Shown here: positions 1 through 6,820 of the stretch, piece after piece
How the letters are laid out: the number at the start of each line of letters is the position of its first letter
Numbering within the stretch: the first letter of the stretch is position 1
Assembly (NCBI GenBank): GCA_039920865.1
Contig: JBDSCZ010000331.1
Coordinates: forward strand, 1 to 19,877
Source: AVCC01 sp039920865
GTDB lineage: Bacteria > Pseudomonadota > Gammaproteobacteria > Burkholderiales > Burkholderiaceae_D
DNA length: 19,877 nt
Direction: 5' to 3'
The notes under the pieces: model-generated
Database searches by the model: none
What the model saw: only the letters and a program-made list of their open reading frames with translations
Told to the model about the DNA's origin: nothing
Translations under genes and position numbers: made by a program

Positions 1-1
1 T

Positions 2-1873
2 CGATGCGGTGCAGTTCGCGTCCGAACCTACTCTGAACTATTCTCCGCCGAGCAATTGATTGGCGCTGGGCGGTTACCACGCGGCAACCGGCTTGCAGTC
101 ATCGCCAACGGCGGCGGACCAGGCGTCATGGCCGCCGATTACGCTGCCGAAGCTGGCGTGGAAATCGCGCAATTGGCAGCGCCAACCCTGGCGCAGCTCG
201 ACGCGTGCCTGCCGGCGCACTGGCCGCGTGACAATCCGGTGGATATTCTCGGTGATGCGTCAGCATCGCGCCTTGCGGCAGCGCTCGCGTCCTTGCTCGC
301 CGACGAAGGCGTCGATGCGGTGCTGACCCTATTTGCTCCGCAGCAGGTTCTGGCCTCCGATGATGCGGCGCGAACCATCATCGAGTGCGCCCGGCATTCC
401 GCCAAACCCGTGCTCACCGCCTGGCTCGGGGAAATCGACTTGAGCGCCGGCCGCAACCTGGTCGTGGAATCGCAACTTCCTGCGTTTCGCTCGCCGGAGA
501 ACGCAGTTGCAGCCTTCGGCACGCTGGCGCGATACCGGATGGCGCAGGATCTGCTGCTCGAAGTTCCTCCTCCGCTCATCTCTGGTACACCACCCAAGCT
601 TGAGGAGGCGCGTGCAATTGCGCTGGAGGTGCAGCGTGCCGGCCGCCGGCAACTGAACGAGGCCGAAGCCGCGCGCCTGCTTGCCTGCTTCGGAATTCCG
701 TACGCCCGAACGGAAATCGGCCGCTCGGCAGAGCAAGTGCTCGCAATCGCAACGGATATCGGTTTTCCGGTCGTCATCAAGCTTCTGTCCTGCGACATCG
801 AACACCTTTCCGATGTGCAGGGCGTCTGCCTCAATATCCGCAGCGAAGCAAGCCTGATGCGCGAGTACGCAGCGTTGATCACGCGGATTCGCCAGCTGCG
901 CCCGGATGCGCGCCTGGAAGGCGTAACCGTGCAGCCGATGGTCGAGAAGCGCTATGGGCGCCGCCTGACGATCGGCGTCGCCTCGCACGCGACCTTTGGC
1001 CGTGTGATCCGTTTTGGCGCAGGAGGCATTGCTTCCGAGGTGATCCGGGACAATGCAATCGGTCTGCCCCCGCTGAACCGTCGTCTGGCCCAGGAACTTG
1101 TGTCGCGCACGCGCACGGCGGACTTGCTGCAGGCTTTTCGCCATATTCCCGGCGTCGCCATGGAATCGATTCTGGATGCGCTGTTGCGGGTCTCGGAGCT
1201 GGTCTGCGCGCTGCCCTGGGTAGTCGAGATGGAGATCAATCCTTTCATCGCGGATGAATCCGGGGGTATCGCGGTCGATGCCCGCGTCACCATAGACCCG
1301 AATAGCCTGGCCCCGGATCCGCGTTTCAAGCACATGGCGATACACCCTTATCCGGCGCATCTGGAGCGGGTCGAACACCTGCGCAGCGGACACGCGCTGC
1401 ACATCAGGCCGATACGCCCGGAAGATGCCGCGCTGGAGATTGCGTTTGTCGACCGTATGTCCGAGCGATCCCGCTACATGCGCTTTTTCAACGTGGTGCG
1501 CGGGCTGACTCCGACGATGCTGGCCCGCCTGACCCAGGTCGACTACGATCGGGAACTTGCGCTGATTGCGCTGTCTACAGAGAAGGGCGAGGCGGAGCAG
1601 ATCGTGGGTGTGGCCCGCTTTGCACCCAATCCAGACGACGAATCATGTGAGTTTGCGATAGCGATTGACGATCAGTGGAGCGGACGTGGAGTCGCCACGA
1701 TACTGATGGAACGACTATTCGAGGCGGCGCGCGACGGGGGATATAGTCGGATGACCGGATGCGTGCTGCCGGAGAACGACTCGATGCTCAGGCTTGCTGC
1801 CCGGCTGGGTTTCACCCGCGGCAAGGATGAGGACGATCCTGCCTTGGTCAAGGTGGTGCGGTCGCTGCTGTGA
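2..1873 (+). CDS. Pat-like acyl-CoA synthetase (NDP-forming)/GNAT acetyltransferase, 5'-truncated by window edge
   Basis: The reading frame is open from the first bases, so the gene begins outside the window; about 623 C-terminal residues are present, against roughly 900 for full-length family members. In order there are the end of the CoA-ligase flavodoxin-like domain (ANGGGPGVMAAD), an ATP-grasp domain (FPVVIKLLSCDIEHLSDV, then EGVTVQPMVEKRYGRRL and RFGAGGIASEV) and a C-terminal GNAT domain with the acetyl-CoA loop motif QWSGRGVA followed by LENDS-like ENDSMLRLAARLGF. Proteins with this order are related to the protein lysine acetyltransferase Pat/YfiQ, which modifies CoA ligases, and to ADP-forming acetyl-CoA synthetases. 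Whether this copy is a ligase, an acetyltransferase or both cannot be read here. A regulatory role on acyl-CoA ligases of the aromatic pathway is possible but is inference. It converges with the ferredoxin gene, 54 bp away. Confidence 0.85.
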   Translation, partial: RCGAVRVRTYSELFSAEQLIGAGRLPRGNRLAVIANGGGPGVMAADYAAEAGVEIAQLAAPTLAQLDACLPAHWPRDNPVDILGDASASRLAAALASLLADEGVDAVLTLFAPQQVLASDDAARTIIECARHSAKPVLTAWLGEIDLSAGRNLVVESQLPAFRSPENAVAAFGTLARYRMAQDLLLEVPPPLISGTPPKLEEARAIALEVQRAGRRQLNEAEAARLLACFGIPYARTEIGRSAEQVLAIATDIGFPVVIKLLSCDIEHLSDVQGVCLNIRSEASLMREYAALITRIRQLRPDARLEGVTVQPMVEKRYGRRLTIGVASHATFGRVIRFGAGGIASEVIRDNAIGLPPLNRRLAQELVSRTRTADLLQAFRHIPGVAMESILDALLRVSELVCALPWVVEMEINPFIADESGGIAVDARVTIDPNSLAPDPRFKHMAIHPYPAHLERVEHLRSGHALHIRPIRPEDAALEIAFVDRMSERSRYMRFFNVVRGLTPTMLARLTQVDYDRELALIALSTEKGEAEQIVGVARFAPNPDDESCEFAIAIDDQWSGRGVATILMERLFEAARDGGYSRMTGCVLPENDSMLRLAARLGFTRGKDEDDPALVKVVRSLL

Positions 1874-1927
1874 TGTTAAGTAAGGCGGGGGCGCCGAGCA
1901 TTTTCCGTCCAATGGGTTTGCACCGTG

Positions 1928-2185
1928 TCAGGCGGCGTCGCTTGCCGTCAGGCGATTGAATTTTTCCTGCAATTGTTCGGCAGATTCGACGCGATTCGGA
2001 TCGACGACGATGCAGTCGACCGGACAGACGTCAATGCACTGCGATTCCGGATAATGCCCGACGCATTCGGTGCAGCGGTCCGGGTCGATCAGATAGATGC
2101 CGTCACCTTCGCTGATCGCGCTGTTCGGGCATTCCGGTTCGCATACCGCGCAATTGATGCAGTCGCCGTTGATTGTCAAAGCCAT
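1928..2185 (-). CDS. 2[4Fe-4S] ferredoxin (Alvin/Thauera type)
   Basis: A small soluble electron carrier of 85 residues. The first cluster motif is C9-x2-C12-x2-C15-x3-C19-P. The second is C38-x2-C41-x8-C50-x3-C54-P with an extra Cys58. The long insertion between the second and third cysteines of the second motif and the C-terminal helical tail (VESAEQLQEKFNRL) are typical of Allochromatium-type low-potential ferredoxins, the class that feeds benzoyl-CoA reductase in Thauera. The start at 2185 is chosen because an AGGAG lies 6 nt upstream; an in-frame-neighbouring ATG at 2190 is too close to it. It lies downstream of korA-korB on the same strand, after a 219-bp gap with its own control signals. 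The natural role is probably to carry electrons from KorAB (inference). Confidence 0.93.
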   Translation of the reverse strand: MALTINGDCINCAVCEPECPNSAISEGDGIYLIDPDRCTECVGHYPESQCIDVCPVDCIVVDPNRVESAEQLQEKFNRLTASDAA

Positions 2186-2313
2186 TTCATGCTCCTTTTT
2201 AGTTAGTCAAGATCTTGGGTGAAAATGTGCAGCTACACACTACTGCGTCGTGCCAGCGCACAATGGAACCCGGCATTTTCGTCTGAGGTTAGTAGTCAAT
2301 TATGAAATTTGTT

Positions 2314-2388
2314 GGAGTATGTTCAAAAACATATGCTCTTCCGCTTTACTTAATTGATTTATATAAAATACAGTGTGTAGTATATTTT
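2314..2388. promoter_or_regulatory. AT-rich control block between korB and ferredoxin gene, similar to 16709-16783
   Basis: This 75-bp stretch aligns without gaps to 16709-16783, upstream of the hemerythrin gene. Four blocks are shared at identical spacing: GGAGTAT, AAAACATA, AAATACA and TAGTATATTTT. Overall identity is about 59 percent by hand count. It also contains a small inverted repeat TATGTT-caaa-AACATA (2318-2333). It lies upstream of the ferredoxin gene and just beyond the korB stop. Function is inferred only from position and conservation. Confidence 0.4.
2354..2367. promoter_or_regulatory. FNR/DNR-like box upstream of ferredoxin gene
   Basis: TTGAT-ttat-ATAAA matches the FNR/ANR/DNR consensus TTGAT-N4-ATCAA at 9 of 10 defined bases. 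It sits about 170 bp upstream of the ferredoxin start, within the AT-rich gap. Oxygen or NO control of an anaerobic-pathway ferredoxin is plausible. The single site in AT-rich DNA keeps confidence low. Confidence 0.3.
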
Positions 2389-2404
2389 CTGCCAAAAATT
2401 ACGC

Positions 2405-3457
2405 TCAGGCTATCGTCCAAGTGTCACCGCCGTTAAGCAGGCTAGCGAGGCTGGCCTTGCCCTTGGTTTGCCGGGCAGCGGCAACCTGGTCGATATTGCG
2501 TTGCTGGTAGGTCGGCATTTCCAGTGCGCGGAACACGCCCAGCGGCACCGGGAACTCGGGCGCTTCGAGCTGCGCCAGCAGGAACGCCAGCGCACTGCTG
2601 CTGGAAGCTTCATCGTGCACCATCAGGTCTGCTTCGGTAATACCGTCCTCGCCGATGATGACGACTTCCGGCGTCAATCCGCGCAGCCGAATGCCGTGCT
2701 TGCCGTCATTGCCGAACAGCAGCGGTTGGCCGTGTTCGAGCACGATGCGGGCATCGGCGCGCGTTTTTTTATCAGTCAGAGCGTCATACGCACCGTCGTT
2801 GAAGACGATGCAGTTCTGTAAGATTTCGACAAACGCGGTGCCCTGGTGCTGCGCTGCGCGCGCCAGCACGCGCTGCAGGTTCGGCAAGTCGGTATCTACT
2901 GCGCGGGCGACGAAGGTGGCGCCGGCGCCGAGCGCCAGTGCCAGTGGGTTGAACGGACGGTCGATGCTGCCCATCGGGGAAGTCTTGGTCTTCTTGCCCA
3001 TTTCAGAGGTCGGCGAATACTGGCCCTTGGTCAAGCCGTAGATGCGGTTGTTGAGCAAGAGAATTTTCAGGTCGACATTGCGCCGCATCGCATGGATGAA
3101 ATGGTTGCCGCCGATCGCCAGCGCATCGCCGTCGCCGGTCACGACCCACACCGACAGCTCGGGCCGCGCCAGTTTCAGGCCGCTGGCAATCGCCGGCGCG
3201 CGACCGTGGATGCTGTGCATGCCGTAGGTTTCCATATAGTACGGAAAGCGGCTGGAGCAGCCGATGCCGGAAATGAAGGCAAAGTTTTCGCGCGGGATAC
3301 CGAGCGTGGGCAACAGTTTCTGCACCTGCGCCAGCACCGCATAGTCGCCGCAGCCGGGGCACCAGCGCACATCCTGGCACGATTCGAAATCTTTTTTCGT
3401 CAGGCCGGTTTGTTCGATTTCCTTGGCAATATGAATTACGTCTTTCATTTGATTCAT
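2405..3457 (-). CDS. korB: 2-oxoglutarate:ferredoxin oxidoreductase, beta subunit (TPP-binding)
   Basis: KorB carries the thiamine diphosphate and one [4Fe-4S] cluster of the enzyme that converts 2-oxoglutarate and CoA to succinyl-CoA, CO2 and reduced ferredoxin in the cytoplasm. The protein has 350 residues, near the usual length. It shows the cluster ligands expected for the family: C33-P-G-C36, C67 in GIGCSS and C216 in NCIVFNDG. It also has the TPP/Mg motif G108-D-G-D-A continuing to N136-N137-R-I-Y-G-L-T-K-G-Q. The start at 3457 has GGAG 7 nt upstream. It follows korA by 20 bp, so the two are co-transcribed. In Thauera aromatica KorAB supplies low-potential electrons to benzoyl-CoA reductase, and the adjacent ferredoxin supports the same job here. 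A different 2-oxoacid substrate cannot be excluded by sequence alone. Confidence 0.93.
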   Translation of the reverse strand: MNQMKDVIHIAKEIEQTGLTKKDFESCQDVRWCPGCGDYAVLAQVQKLLPTLGIPRENFAFISGIGCSSRFPYYMETYGMHSIHGRAPAIASGLKLARPELSVWVVTGDGDALAIGGNHFIHAMRRNVDLKILLLNNRIYGLTKGQYSPTSEMGKKTKTSPMGSIDRPFNPLALALGAGATFVARAVDTDLPNLQRVLARAAQHQGTAFVEILQNCIVFNDGAYDALTDKKTRADARIVLEHGQPLLFGNDGKHGIRLRGLTPEVVIIGEDGITEADLMVHDEASSSSALAFLLAQLEAPEFPVPLGVFRALEMPTYQQRNIDQVAAARQTKGKASLASLLNGGDTWTIA

Positions 3458-3477
3458 GTCGGTCTCCTCAGCTTAAT

Positions 3478-5334
3478 TCAAGTCAATTCCATGATGCGAT
3501 CCAAGATTTCGGACACCTTGAACGGTTTGCCCTGCACCTTGCATAGCGCCAGCACATCGACCAGGTAGCGCTCGCGCAGCAGCTTCGACAGCTGTCCCAT
3601 ATTTAATTCTGGTACCAAAACTTGACGGTAACGACCCAGGATGGCGCCGAGGTCGGCCGGCAGCGGATTCAGGTGTCGCAAGTGCAGGTGCGCGACTGAC
3701 TTGCCGGCCGCTTGCGCCTGTTCCCGGGCTTGCGCGATGCTGCCGGCTGTGCTGCCCCAGCCAACGATCAGCAGGTCGCCGCAGTCCGGCCCTGCCACCG
3801 TTGACGCCGGGATGCCTTGTGCAATCCCGGCCACCTTGGCCGCGCGCACGTCAACCATGCGCTGGTGATTGATCGGGTCGTGCGAGATGGCTCCGCTCAA
3901 GAAGTCCTTTTCCAGGCCGCCGATACGGTGTTCCATGCCCTTTGTTCCGGGCTTGACCCACGGCCGCGCCAGATTGGCATCGCGCGCATACGGCTGGAAG
4001 CCGTCGGGCTCGGTGTGGTAATGCACTGCCAACGGCGCCAGATCGGCCACTTCCGGAATCAGCCACGGTTCAGCGGCGTTGCCGATGCCGCCGTCGGACA
4101 GCATGATCACCGGCGTCATGTATTTGACTGCGATGCGGAATGCTTCGAGCGCGCAGTCGAAGCAGTCGGCCGGTGAACTGGCAGCGATTACCGGCAGCGG
4201 GCATTCGCCGTTGCGGCCGTACAGCGCTTGCAGCAGGTCGGATTGTTCGATCTTGGTCGGCAAGCCGGTCGACGGTCCAGCGCGCTGCACGTTGATCACC
4301 ACCAATGGCAACTCCAGCATTACCGCCAACCCGAGTGCTTCACCCTTCAGTGCCATACCAGGGCCGGAGGTGGTGGTCAGCCCCAGCGCGCCGCCGTAGA
4401 CTGCGCCGATGGTCGAGCAGATACCGGCAATTTCGTCTTCGGCCTGGAACGTGGTGACGTTGAAATGTTTCAATGCGGCCAGCGCGTGCAGGATGTCGGT
4501 GGCCGGCGTGATCGGGTATGAGCCCAGAAACAGCGGCGTGTTCGATAGTTCGGAGGCGGCCACGCAACCGAGCGCGGCGGCCTGGTTGCCGGTGATGCTG
4601 CGGTACTTGCCGGGACGCGCCTGCGGATGGCGTACCTGATAGGTGGTGGCAAACATTTCGGTCGCCTCCGCATACGCATAGCCGGCCCGCAGCGCGTTGA
4701 TGTTGGCGGCGGCAAACTGCGGCTTTTTGGCGAATTTCTTATCGATTTCCTCGATTTCATTTTCCAGCGGCCGACTGTACAGGCACAGCATCAGGCCTAG
4801 CGCGAAATAATTCTTGCATAGCCCGATCTCTTTTTTGCTCAGGCCCGATTCGGCCAGTGCACGGGCGGTCAGCGTAGTGATGTCGATCCGGTGCAGCGTG
4901 TAGTTATCCAGGCTGCCGTCTTGCAGCGGGTTGCCGGAGTAGCCAGCTTTGGCCAGGTTGGCGTCGCTAAATGCGCCGGTGTTGGCGATGATGGTGCCGC
5001 CGTGCCTCAGATCGGACAGGTTGGTTTTCAAAGCCGCCGGGTTCATTGCGACCAGCACATCGGGTGCGTCGCCGCAGGTAAACACTTGGTGCGTCGCGTA
5101 CTGGATCTGATAACCGGAGACACCGAACAGGGTGCCGGTCGGTGCCCGGATTTCGGACGGATAGTCCGGATGCGTGGCGAAATCGTGGCCGGCCTTGGCC
5201 ACCGCCATCGAAAAACCGTTGCCGGTCAATTGCATGCCGTCGCCGGAATCGCCGGCGAAACGAATCACGACGCTGTCGAGTGCTTCGACCGGGCGCTGCT
5301 GCGTGCCGCCGCTGGTTGCTGCTTGTGTTTGCAT
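3478..5334 (-). CDS. korA: 2-oxoglutarate:ferredoxin oxidoreductase, fused gamma-alpha subunit
   Basis: This is the large subunit of the KorAB enzyme. The N-terminal gamma domain (about residues 15-190) shows RFAGDSGDGMQLTG and YPSEIRAPTGTLFGVSGYQI. The alpha domain (about 215-600) shows GSYPITPATDILHAL, EDEIAGICSTIGAVYGG, TTTSGPGMALKGE and NVQRAGPSTGLPTK. The gamma-alpha fusion distinguishes it from the split PadE/PadG version in the next operon. I prefer the ATG at 5334 (618 residues, starting MQTQAATSGG) because AAGGA lies 8 nt upstream. The more upstream ATG at 5343 (621 residues) has no properly spaced ribosome site. A sigma70-like promoter is visible at 5406-5434. It is transcribed divergently from the pad operon and followed closely by korB. 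Confidence 0.93.
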   Translation of the reverse strand: MQTQAATSGGTQQRPVEALDSVVIRFAGDSGDGMQLTGNGFSMAVAKAGHDFATHPDYPSEIRAPTGTLFGVSGYQIQYATHQVFTCGDAPDVLVAMNPAALKTNLSDLRHGGTIIANTGAFSDANLAKAGYSGNPLQDGSLDNYTLHRIDITTLTARALAESGLSKKEIGLCKNYFALGLMLCLYSRPLENEIEEIDKKFAKKPQFAAANINALRAGYAYAEATEMFATTYQVRHPQARPGKYRSITGNQAAALGCVAASELSNTPLFLGSYPITPATDILHALAALKHFNVTTFQAEDEIAGICSTIGAVYGGALGLTTTSGPGMALKGEALGLAVMLELPLVVINVQRAGPSTGLPTKIEQSDLLQALYGRNGECPLPVIAASSPADCFDCALEAFRIAVKYMTPVIMLSDGGIGNAAEPWLIPEVADLAPLAVHYHTEPDGFQPYARDANLARPWVKPGTKGMEHRIGGLEKDFLSGAISHDPINHQRMVDVRAAKVAGIAQGIPASTVAGPDCGDLLIVGWGSTAGSIAQAREQAQAAGKSVAHLHLRHLNPLPADLGAILGRYRQVLVPELNMGQLSKLLRERYLVDVLALCKVQGKPFKVSEILDRIMELT

Positions 5335-5405
5335 GACCGTCATCCTTGCTAGTGGCGCGCTGCGCTGAAGTGGCGGCAGCCGCGATTTGGTGGAAGATGC
5401 GGTGC

Positions 5406-5434
5406 ATTATGCGGTAAATTTAGTTTTATATCAA
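5406..5434 (-). promoter_or_regulatory. Predicted sigma70 promoter of korAB
   Basis: On the minus strand there is TTGATA (5434-5429), a 17-bp spacer and CATAAT (5411-5406), each hexamer matching the consensus at 5 of 6 bases. This leaves a leader of about 65 nt to the preferred korA start at 5334. Prediction by eye only. Confidence 0.5.
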
Positions 5435-5579
5435 ACAGTATTTATATAAGTTTTCTGGATTATTTTGAGCGGCAGTGGAGGCTGCTGCGAGCGGCCAGTG
5501 TTGCATCGCACGCGAAATGTCGCTTTAATGCGGGCTTTGAAGAAGCGTTGGCATCAACCGGTTCTCGCTTTTCTTTCCC

Positions 5580-5604
5580 GTGCATCGATTCGGATCGCTT
5601 GCAC
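5580..5604. promoter_or_regulatory. Imperfect palindrome with TGCA half-sites upstream of pad operon promoter
   Basis: The outer arms are GTGCA and TGCAC, with CGAT-tcgg-ATCG inside them; the two halves match as a palindrome if one base is bulged. It lies 25 bp upstream of the -35 box of the pad operon, where an activator or a repressor could bind. TGCA half-sites are reminiscent of BzdR/BoxR operators of benzoyl-CoA pathways (TGCA-N6-TGCA), but the spacing here is different. Confidence 0.3.
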
Positions 5605-5629
5605 TAAATGTAATTGCTGAAATTTTGTA

Positions 5630-5658
5630 TTGACATCCATCATTTGCCATCCTAAACT
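5630..5658 (+). promoter_or_regulatory. Predicted sigma70 promoter of the pad operon
   Basis: TTGACA (5630-5635), a 17-bp spacer, then TAAACT (5653-5658): a perfect -35 and a recognisable -10. The predicted leader is about 50 nt. The same -35 bases form TTGAC-atcc-ATCAT, which matches an FNR-type box at 8 of 10 bases, so oxygen-linked control is an alternative reading. Confidence 0.55.
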
Positions 5659-5714
5659 TGATACGAAATTTAAGATTAGTAGTGAAAATTTGAATCATAA
5701 ATCCGGAGACGAAA

Positions 5715-6140
5715 ATGAAAGACACATTGCAGGCGGGATTAACCGCGACACGGCGCATCACGATCGACAAACCGCGTACCGTTGATTTTCTGGGCGAACA
5801 GTTGCGTGTGTATGCGACGCCGGAACTGGTGCGCGATTTCGAGGTCGCCTGCCGCGAGTTTCTGCTCGACTTCTGCGACGCCGGCGAGGATTCGGTCGGC
5901 ACCGGCATCAACATCACGCATGCCGGCGCGACCCTGCTTGGGATGGAAGTCGAGATCACGGTCACGGTCGCTGCGGTGGAGGGGCGCAAGGTCAGTTTCC
6001 TGCTGATCGCACGCGATGGCTCCGAAGAGATCAGTCGCGGCGAACACGGCCGCTTCGTGATTCAGGTCGACAAGCTGCGCGCCAAGGTGGCCGCCAAGGC
6101 GGCACAGGCCGCAAGCCAGGCACTGCAGCCGGCAGCATGA
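5715..6140 (+). CDS. Hotdog-fold acyl-CoA thioesterase of the fluoroacetyl-CoA thioesterase (FlK) type
   Basis: A 141-residue single hotdog domain. It can be lined up by eye with FlK of Streptomyces cattleya through GTGINITHAGAT, VAAVEGRKVSF, ARDG.EEIS.G.H and the end VDKLRAKV. The FlK catalytic residues fall at the same spacing: Thr35, Glu43 (+8) and His69 (+26), with Gly62 also kept, so the protein should be an active thioesterase. It is the first gene of the pad operon, 32 bp ahead of padC, with GGAG before its ATG. FlK prefers acyl-CoAs carrying an electron-withdrawing group on the alpha carbon. In this setting an activated thioester such as phenylglyoxylyl-CoA is an attractive substrate, but that is inference. 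The C-terminal 15 residues are Ala/Gln-rich and of unknown use. Confidence 0.85.
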   Translation: MKDTLQAGLTATRRITIDKPRTVDFLGEQLRVYATPELVRDFEVACREFLLDFCDAGEDSVGTGINITHAGATLLGMEVEITVTVAAVEGRKVSFLLIARDGSEEISRGEHGRFVIQVDKLRAKVAAKAAQAASQALQPAA

Positions 6141-6172
6141 CTCTCGCAGCACGATAACTTGAAGGTGATGAC

Positions 6173-6820
6173 ATGACACGCTATGTGATGGTGGTTGATC
6201 TGCGGCGTTGCGTCGGCTGCCAGACTTGCACGGCAGCATGTCGGCATGCGAATGCGACGCCGCCCGGGGTCCAATGGCGCAAGGTGCTGGATTTTGAAAG
6301 CGGCGAATATCCGGATGTCAACCGCAGCTTCGTGCCGGTCGGCTGCATGCATTGCAGCGAACCGCCGTGCGTTGAGGTGTGTCCATCGCAAGCGACCAAG
6401 AAGCGTGCCGATGGTCTGGTCACCATCGATTACGACGTCTGCATCGGCTGCGGCTATTGCGCGGTCGCCTGTCCGTACCAGGCGCGCCAGATCGTGCATC
6501 GCGACCACTTTGCCTACAACGACAGCGCCAGCGCGTCGGAAGCGGCACGCGCCGACCCGAAACGGATCAATGTCGCGACCAAGTGCACGTTCTGCGTCGA
6601 CCGCATCGATGCAGCGGCAGAAAATGGGCTGAAGCCGGGCGTCGATCCGGAGGTCACGCCAGCCTGCGTCAATTCATGCATCGCCAGTGCCCTTGCGTTC
6701 GGCGACCGCGACGATCCGGACAGCAACGTCTCGCAGTTGCTGCGCGAAAACAAGCAATTCCGCATGCACGAGGAACTTGGCACCGACCCCGGCATGTATT
6801 ACCTCTGGGACAAGATATGA
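6173..6820 (+). CDS. padC: Four-cluster ferredoxin subunit, PadC/DmsB/NrfC type
   Basis: A 215-residue electron-transfer subunit with sixteen cysteines arranged for four [4Fe-4S] clusters: C13/16/19/23, C58/61/66/70, C90/93/96/100 and C138/141/165/169. This is the DMSO-reductase beta-subunit layout. There is no Tat or Sec signal peptide, so it should face the cytoplasm. In Thauera and Azoarcus, PadC joins the molybdenum subunit PadB to the membrane subunit PadD in phenylacetyl-CoA:acceptor oxidoreductase. Here the next gene is PadD-like (ATGA overlap at 6817-6820), but no padB is present in the window. The name rests on operon context and family; another member of the DmsB family remains possible. 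Confidence 0.75.
   Translation: MTRYVMVVDLRRCVGCQTCTAACRHANATPPGVQWRKVLDFESGEYPDVNRSFVPVGCMHCSEPPCVEVCPSQATKKRADGLVTIDYDVCIGCGYCAVACPYQARQIVHRDHFAYNDSASASEAARADPKRINVATKCTFCVDRIDAAAENGLKPGVDPEVTPACVNSCIASALAFGDRDDPDSNVSQLLRENKQFRMHEELGTDPGMYYLWDKI

Larger units (their letters stand above)
5335..5714. other. Divergent control region between korA and the pad operon
   Basis: This gap of about 380 bp holds no convincing gene on either strand. The left part (to about 5460) is AT-rich and contains the korA promoter. The middle (5461-5580) is more GC-rich and shows nothing I recognise. The right part holds an imperfect palindrome at 5580-5604, the pad operon promoter at 5630-5658, and the ribosome-binding site GGAG at 5704-5707 ahead of the ATG at 5715. 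Confidence 0.6.

Noticed and set aside
329..1402. Long open frame on the minus strand (357 codons) across the Pat-like gene
   Set aside because: It is antisense to clear ATP-grasp coding sequence and its translation is Arg/Gln/Ala-rich with no recognisable motif, as expected for a shadow frame in GC-rich DNA.
2289..5683. TTAGTAGT shared by 2289-2296 and 5676-5683
   Set aside because: Only 8 bp in AT-rich DNA with no matching flanks; too short to mean anything.
6379..6816. Upstream in-frame extension of the padD reading frame
   Set aside because: It lies wholly within padC, whose cysteine motifs are in the other frame; the ATG at 6817 with ATGA overlap is the sensible start.
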